From Prostheceraeus crozeri (lineage: Eukaryota > Platyhelminthes > Polycladida > Euryleptidae), in assembly GCA_907163375.1 (NCBI GenBank), contig CAJQUW010003210.1, forward strand, positions 1 to 64,000: a DNA stretch of 64,000 nucleotides, read 5' to 3'. The first letter of the stretch is position 1. Every line of letters starts with the position of its first letter. Position numbers and translations under genes: made by a program. The notes below the pieces were generated by a model. That model ran no database searches and was not told the DNA's origin. It saw only the letters and a program-made list of their open reading frames with translations. Positions 59,478 through 64,000 of the stretch are shown here, in pieces.

Positions 59478-60896
59478 ATTTGGTCAAATGTAATTTCGAA
59501 TTAGTCTGATTCGTTTCAAGTAATTTCTATTTAGTCGGTGGAGTCTAAAGTAATTTAATTTCGTCAAAAGTAAAAATGCAGTTAGTCAAAGTAAAATCGA
59601 TCGGTCAAAGTAATCATCAAATTAGTCATAGATAATTTTGCTTGTTAAAGTAATTTCAATTTAATCAAAGTAAAATCATTTAATTCCATTTGTGTATGTT
59701 TTATTCAATCGTATATATCATCTCTACGAATACATGCTGGAATGTACTTCATCACATGAGTCAGAAAACTATTGCACTTCTGAATATTAACAACCGGTAA
59801 ACAGCTCTCCAATTCACGCGAAACAACACGAATCCTTCGCAGTTGTAGATTACCAGGAGAAGTACGATTGTAAATTTCAGCTTGAATATGTGGCTCCGAC
59901 AAACTTCGTTTCACAGCCGCTTTCAAGCAGGATCCTGCCATCTCACAAGCATTTAGAAAAGGAGAATTTGTCGGAAGATGTCGAAGATAGCCTTGCTGCT
60001 GATTACCGAATCCTGGAGCATCCATGTGAGGCCTGGCGTTGTCACATAAAACAACGTAGTTAACATTGACGATGGCCATTAATTCACCAAGTTCAACCAA
60101 AAAATCATTGAATCTTTCTTTGGTCATTCCGCCAGCGAAGATGGAATAATGGACAACACCAAGTATGGGACTTACAGCCAAGCAGATGGTGACATTTTGA
60201 CCTCTTTGTCCTTCTACGATACGAACCGCGCGATCACCGCATATGGATCTTCCTTTAGTTCTGGCTGTCCACACATTGCATCCAAACTCATCAAGAAACA
60301 CCTTGTGTGTATGCAGACCGTCACCCATCATCCAATTGGCGAAGACACTTCTCTCTTCCTTTACTTGAGGTGTATTCCACTGCACCGGTGCTACCCGAAC
60401 ATCTTTGAGAGTATAAAACATGCCATCAATTTGCTTACTGATGCATTGATGACTGACAGCAGGTTTATCGGGTAAGTCCACACGCAAAGAGCTCCTTCAG
60501 CTCTTTGAGTGTGATAGTTGGCTTCTCTTCTATTTTTGATATCAAATAGAATCTCATTTCATCGTCGAACTTGTGATGTCTTGCCCCTCCTCGATTCTGC
60601 CGCTCTACTCTACCGTTCATCATGAAATTAACTATGATGTTACGAGCAGTTTGACGGGAAATGTTTAAATTTCTTGCCAACTCTTGATAATCTCGACCTT
60701 CAATGAAGGCGTCAACCAAACGTTGGCGATCAACATTGTTGATAGTTTGATAAGCTCCCCTCAGCATATTCAGTGATGCCAGATTGACTGCAGATTTTCA
60801 TTAGAGCCTTTGGTATATATACCTACAGAAACCAGATTGACCAGAATGACACGTTCGCTGAACACTGATCAATATGAAATCCCTTTGACTAAATTG
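59478..60896 (-). mobile_element. IS630/Tc1-mariner-like transposon
   Basis: Imperfect terminal repeats are CAATTTGGTCAAATGTAATTT at the left and, inverse, CAATTTAGTCAAAGGGATTT at the right. Inside the left end, 59510-59690 carries about eight degenerate repeats of a GTCAAAGTAA-type unit, a likely transposase-binding array; the right end has few. A transposase pseudogene fills the middle. The expected TA duplication is not clear. Confidence 0.65.
59705..60767 (-). pseudogene. IS630/Tc1-mariner-like DDE transposase, one frameshift
   Basis: The first frame (60767-60465) has an N-terminal helix-turn-helix: DRQRLVDAFIEGRDYQELAR, then NISRQTARNIIVNF. The second frame (60487-59705) carries the catalytic domain: VFLDEFGCNVW (D66 of that frame), VVLCDNARPH (D149) and SPFLNACEMAG (E182), giving DD and about 32 residues to E. 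In most of the superfamily LNPIE stands where LNACE is here. The two frames overlap around 60465-60487 and a single one-base shift near 60487 separates them; otherwise the catalytic residues are present. Total about 350 residues, the normal size. The ATG at 60765-60767 lies about 130 bases inside the right terminus. Family role: cut-and-paste transposition. Confidence 0.85.
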
Positions 60897-60899
60897 ATT

Positions 60900-61299
60900 G
60901 TGATTTGCAAAAGCTTAATAGTAATAAAAGTAAAATCTTAATGCTTATTCTCGCACAATCAATGTCAATTGCTGTAATTTGAAATAATTGCCATCGGTAC
61001 ATGAAGAAAAGCATTGTGGCTAAGCTATGATCAAAACTATGATTGATTGATTTGATGACAGCTTTATCAAGATGAACTTGATAGCAATCTGAACAATTTA
61101 TTCTGTGTATCTTTTCCATTATATTTTCAATATTCTAAAAATTCCTGAATATATATTTTGATAGTTGTAAATCCGCTATGGAGTGCTTCATGCAAGTAAT
61201 TAGACCTGTCTGGCTTCGGGATCCCGAAAAAGTTTTGGTTGGGATCAGGATTGGAACATTGGAACTCCACACGATCATGCTTTTGACACCGCACTATGA
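60900..61299. other. About 400 bp without a recognisable gene
   Basis: No supported feature. Confidence 0.35.
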
Positions 61300-61580
61300 T
61301 TTGAGACTTCATCATACCGGCAAACCTAATTATGGCTCGACGGAGGATAAATGACCCTCATCGAGCAATAAATACTATCATGCTATACATTCCTATGTAT
61401 CGCTACATGGCTGTTGAAATTTCCTATCCCACTGTAGTTGTATGCAATGTATTCGTTGTATGCAGACGTATATTTCAGGACATAGAAATAGAACAATTGA
61501 TTCTGAAATACTAGCCAAATATTTTGATAAGCAACGCCAGGATAACTTGATTCACTTTGAGCTTTATATAATGGAACGAT
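61300..61580 (+). repeat. Dispersed repeat of about 280 bp, copy 2
   Basis: Matches 9096-9395 in inverse orientation; see that entry. It abuts the next repeat directly. Confidence 0.65.
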
Positions 61581-62090
61581 CACAGAATTAGACAGGTCGT
61601 CTCTTCTTCTGTTTGACTAGAAAGGAAACATTGGAACATGTAGCGTTAATGAAATGGCACAATCTGCTGACATAGTACCTTAGCAATCAAACAATGAGCA
61701 GCCAGTTCAACATCAAACACGCCAAATTGTGCGACGTGTCAGTAACTGTTATCAACCGTATCACACAGCGAAGAGACACAGTCGATGTCAAGTTCTGAAG
61801 AGAAGTTTGTGAACGTTTTTTCGTGCGCCTGCTAACATTTTTTAAAATGATCGGAGGGCCCAACATTATCGAGAAAGCTTTTGCGCATTGATCTGATTTC
61901 TTCGAATCTGAAGTAATCATGGCGATCGAAGCATTTTGAAGAAATTCACAGCAATCCGCAAGCGACGCATGACTATTTTTCCTATCTCTGCAAGGCATTG
62001 AAAATTTCTCTTCGCCCACTTAATAGGCTCCTCCACGTGCCATCGTTTTGAATAAGTTTGCATTTCTGGCAAACTGACACGGTTAAACAA
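61581..62090 (+). repeat. About 500-bp dispersed repeat, copy 2
   Basis: Same orientation and order as 37085-37590. The copies differ by an insertion of about 25 bases here containing CACAGCAATCCGCA, a phrase also present near 18712. That links the sequence at 18.5-18.8 kb to this family. Confidence 0.75.
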
Positions 62091-62264
62091 TCCATTTCTG
62101 TGGGAACGATTGGGAAACCAGTACTATGTTATTTTATGCCATTATGATAGCCATATTTTAAGCCATAGAAATCGATCTTTTATCAATGGCATTTATCTGC
62201 CCTCCTATGTATGACGGAGTGTTGAAACCGTGCAATGATTCATCTCCGCAGCGCTGTCAAACAA

Positions 62265-62342
62265 AAAGGTAGTCATCGCACTCAAGGCTTTATCTCGATC
62301 TTCGGTCTAGACGAAACTTAGAGTGCGATGACTATCACATAT
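62265..62342 (-). repeat. Short hairpin repeat, copy 2
   Basis: Inverse copy of 8510-8582, with CATCGCACTC and GAGTGCGATG at its ends. Its dyad symmetry is better preserved than in copy 1. Confidence 0.65.
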
Positions 62343-62344
62343 AC

Positions 62345-64000
62345 TACGTTCTGAAGCACGTCGATATCTCGCAAGGAGCTGATCCGGTCTCTAAGAGTTG
62401 ACACATCAAGTCAACGTCACCAGCGTTTTAGATGCATAGTATTTTTCACAATCAAAGCAATTGGACGCGTCGCATTTGAAGATCATAGTGCGTTCGATAA
62501 AGTTTCGCTTGCTTCAATAAAAAATCAATTTTGAAAATTTAACATTAAAAGTAAATTACAACAAATAGTTTCAATGAAATTATTTCTTACAATAAAATGG
62601 AAATTCAAATTCTGTGCTACGACTTGTGTGTCTGAGAGACTCTGAAAGGAGAAACAGATGTTCAAAGAAACAGACTAAAACACAAAACAAAGGTTCATTA
62701 AAATTGATGATTCCGACTCAGCTTCAAAATTTACGACTTGAAGATGATAAGGAATTCAAATTTTTGATTTCCATATCCTCACTTCTCAAACAATTTCAAA
62801 TTCATGTGTTTTCTAGACTGTAGAGAAAAGTTTTGAAACGAGCAGCACAGCTGCAGGTAGAGTAGGTATTTATTTGACTTGTGCTTCAATTGTAGTTGCG
62901 AATACATATCAAAGAGGTTCATATTGATGTAGTTTTGATTTTGTATTAACTTTAAGGCGATCATCCAACAACAAGAAATCAGCTATAAATAGAAAATGTC
63001 TGAACTTTCATCCATTGTTCGCAATAAGTAAAGACTCTATCACTTTCCTCTGCTGCTGCTAATTACGCATAAATAGGTAAGACAAAAGGAGTACATCATG
63101 CTCCCTGTGCTTCTCCAAGTGCAGCCCGTCTAAGAAATAAAATGAATAATGTTATTTTAAGTAACAATTTATTACTCTTTCGGCTTACTTTGCGCAAGTA
63201 GCTGAAAGACGTGTTGTTAATCAATTATGGATTCCAGTAGTATATCTGAATGGGTTGTAGTTCGGAAATTGACAAGATAGGTAGATAGAGTGGAGAGAGG
63301 GAAAGAGGGAGAAAGTAGCGTTGTTGGCCGACAGGTTTCGTTTGAAAAGGATGTCAACTCCGAATAGAGTCACCACAATGATAGAGGAAAAGATAGAGAG
63401 AAAGGTGAAACGAAAAATGTTTCCTCAAACGGCAGGGTTAACTAGAAAATTTATTCACTCCTGCACCACAAAAGAAGGAAAGAAGAAAAGGAAAACTCTC
63501 AACCGACAGGATGCTTTTTGAGAGAGTGACAGACGGACGGACAGAGAGAGAGAAGAAGGATGGGTTGTTCTCAACCTGAACAATTACCAAACTAACGACT
63601 TGGCTTGAATTTTGAAGCTCCCGCATATGCTCCTATGCTGAAGAATTGTAGCTCATTCTCTGTTTTCATAGACGATAAGGCAATGTCTATATGAATGAGA
63701 CCGATGGAATAAGAGGTTATGCAACCTGCTGTGATGAAGTATGCCTATCTGAAAAGTGCACGGTATCTGTGAATATTTCTTCATGCTCTCTTTTCGTTAA
63801 TGAATCACAATTAGAGTGGCGGAGCGATATTCAAAATCAAAATTTATGCCTCAGAATAACTGCTAATGATAATATTTGAATTCCATCATGTGTATTTTAA
63901 TAAAATTTACCTGGAAGATCTGTTATTAATTATATGGAATTTATCGGAATGAAAGATTTTGTAATACGATCAAAATCTTGCAAGTGTCTGATATTAGATT
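62345..64000. other. About 1.6 kb without a recognisable gene; purine-rich tract
   Basis: 63270-63560 is purine-rich (GAGA and GGAA runs) and yields basic open frames without motifs, probably an effect of composition. No gene, RNA or transposon end is supported up to the window edge. Confidence 0.4.

Noticed and set aside
63270-63560. Basic, Lys/Arg-rich open frame
   Set aside because: Explained by a purine-rich tract; no motif or splice border.

Overview
This window looks like intergenic or intronic DNA from an invertebrate animal, probably an aquatic one. It is AT-rich and packed with decayed transposons. The signs of an animal are spliced transposase genes with GT-AG introns, a P-like element, a RAG1-like (N-RAG-TP type) element, hAT and IS630/mariner relatives, LINE reverse transcriptase debris, tRNA-derived SINEs and many MITEs. 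No rRNA, operon or CRISPR array is visible. No host gene can be called with confidence; two weak exon candidates are listed.

Layout. 1 to about 2.84 kb: the right part of a Polinton-type virus-like element, much more AT-rich than the rest and cut by the window edge. It holds the end of a structural protein, a packaging ATPase, a membrane protein on the opposite strand and a repeat-rich terminal region. 3-9 kb: MITEs and a hAT dimerisation-domain scrap. 9-20 kb: tRNA-like repeats, a long TTAA-flanked element, hAT-like hairpins, a 570-bp MITE, and an inverted SINE cluster carrying a nested 256-bp MITE. 20-25 kb: a Penelope-like GIY-YIG scrap, a foldback copy and a hAT transposase pseudogene. 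25.2-29.7 kb: a P-like transposon with an exact 8-bp target duplication, split in its left end by a 1.4-kb foldback element. 31-36 kb: three hairpin or foldback elements, one of them with a TTAA-flanked element inserted. 36.8-39.8 kb: dispersed and tandem repeats, including a 52-bp and a 67-bp minisatellite. 43-48 kb: three LINE remnants. 50-54 kb: a small hairpin MITE, a foldback copy and a hAT-type MITE. 54.65-57.5 kb: the RAG1-like element between about 165-bp inverted repeats that differ by one indel. 58.8-60.9 kb: a PIF/Harbinger-type MITE and an IS630/Tc1-mariner-like transposon. 61-62.4 kb: second copies of repeats seen earlier.

The elements are related mostly by insertion, which gives relative ages: foldback into P-like element; 256-bp MITE into SINE cluster; TTAA element into MITE. 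Several non-autonomous families occur two or three times with clear target duplications, so they were mobile in this genome. The most notable content is the RAG1-like element and the P-like/foldback nest. All boundaries and family names come from reading the sequence by eye; no alignment or database search was run.
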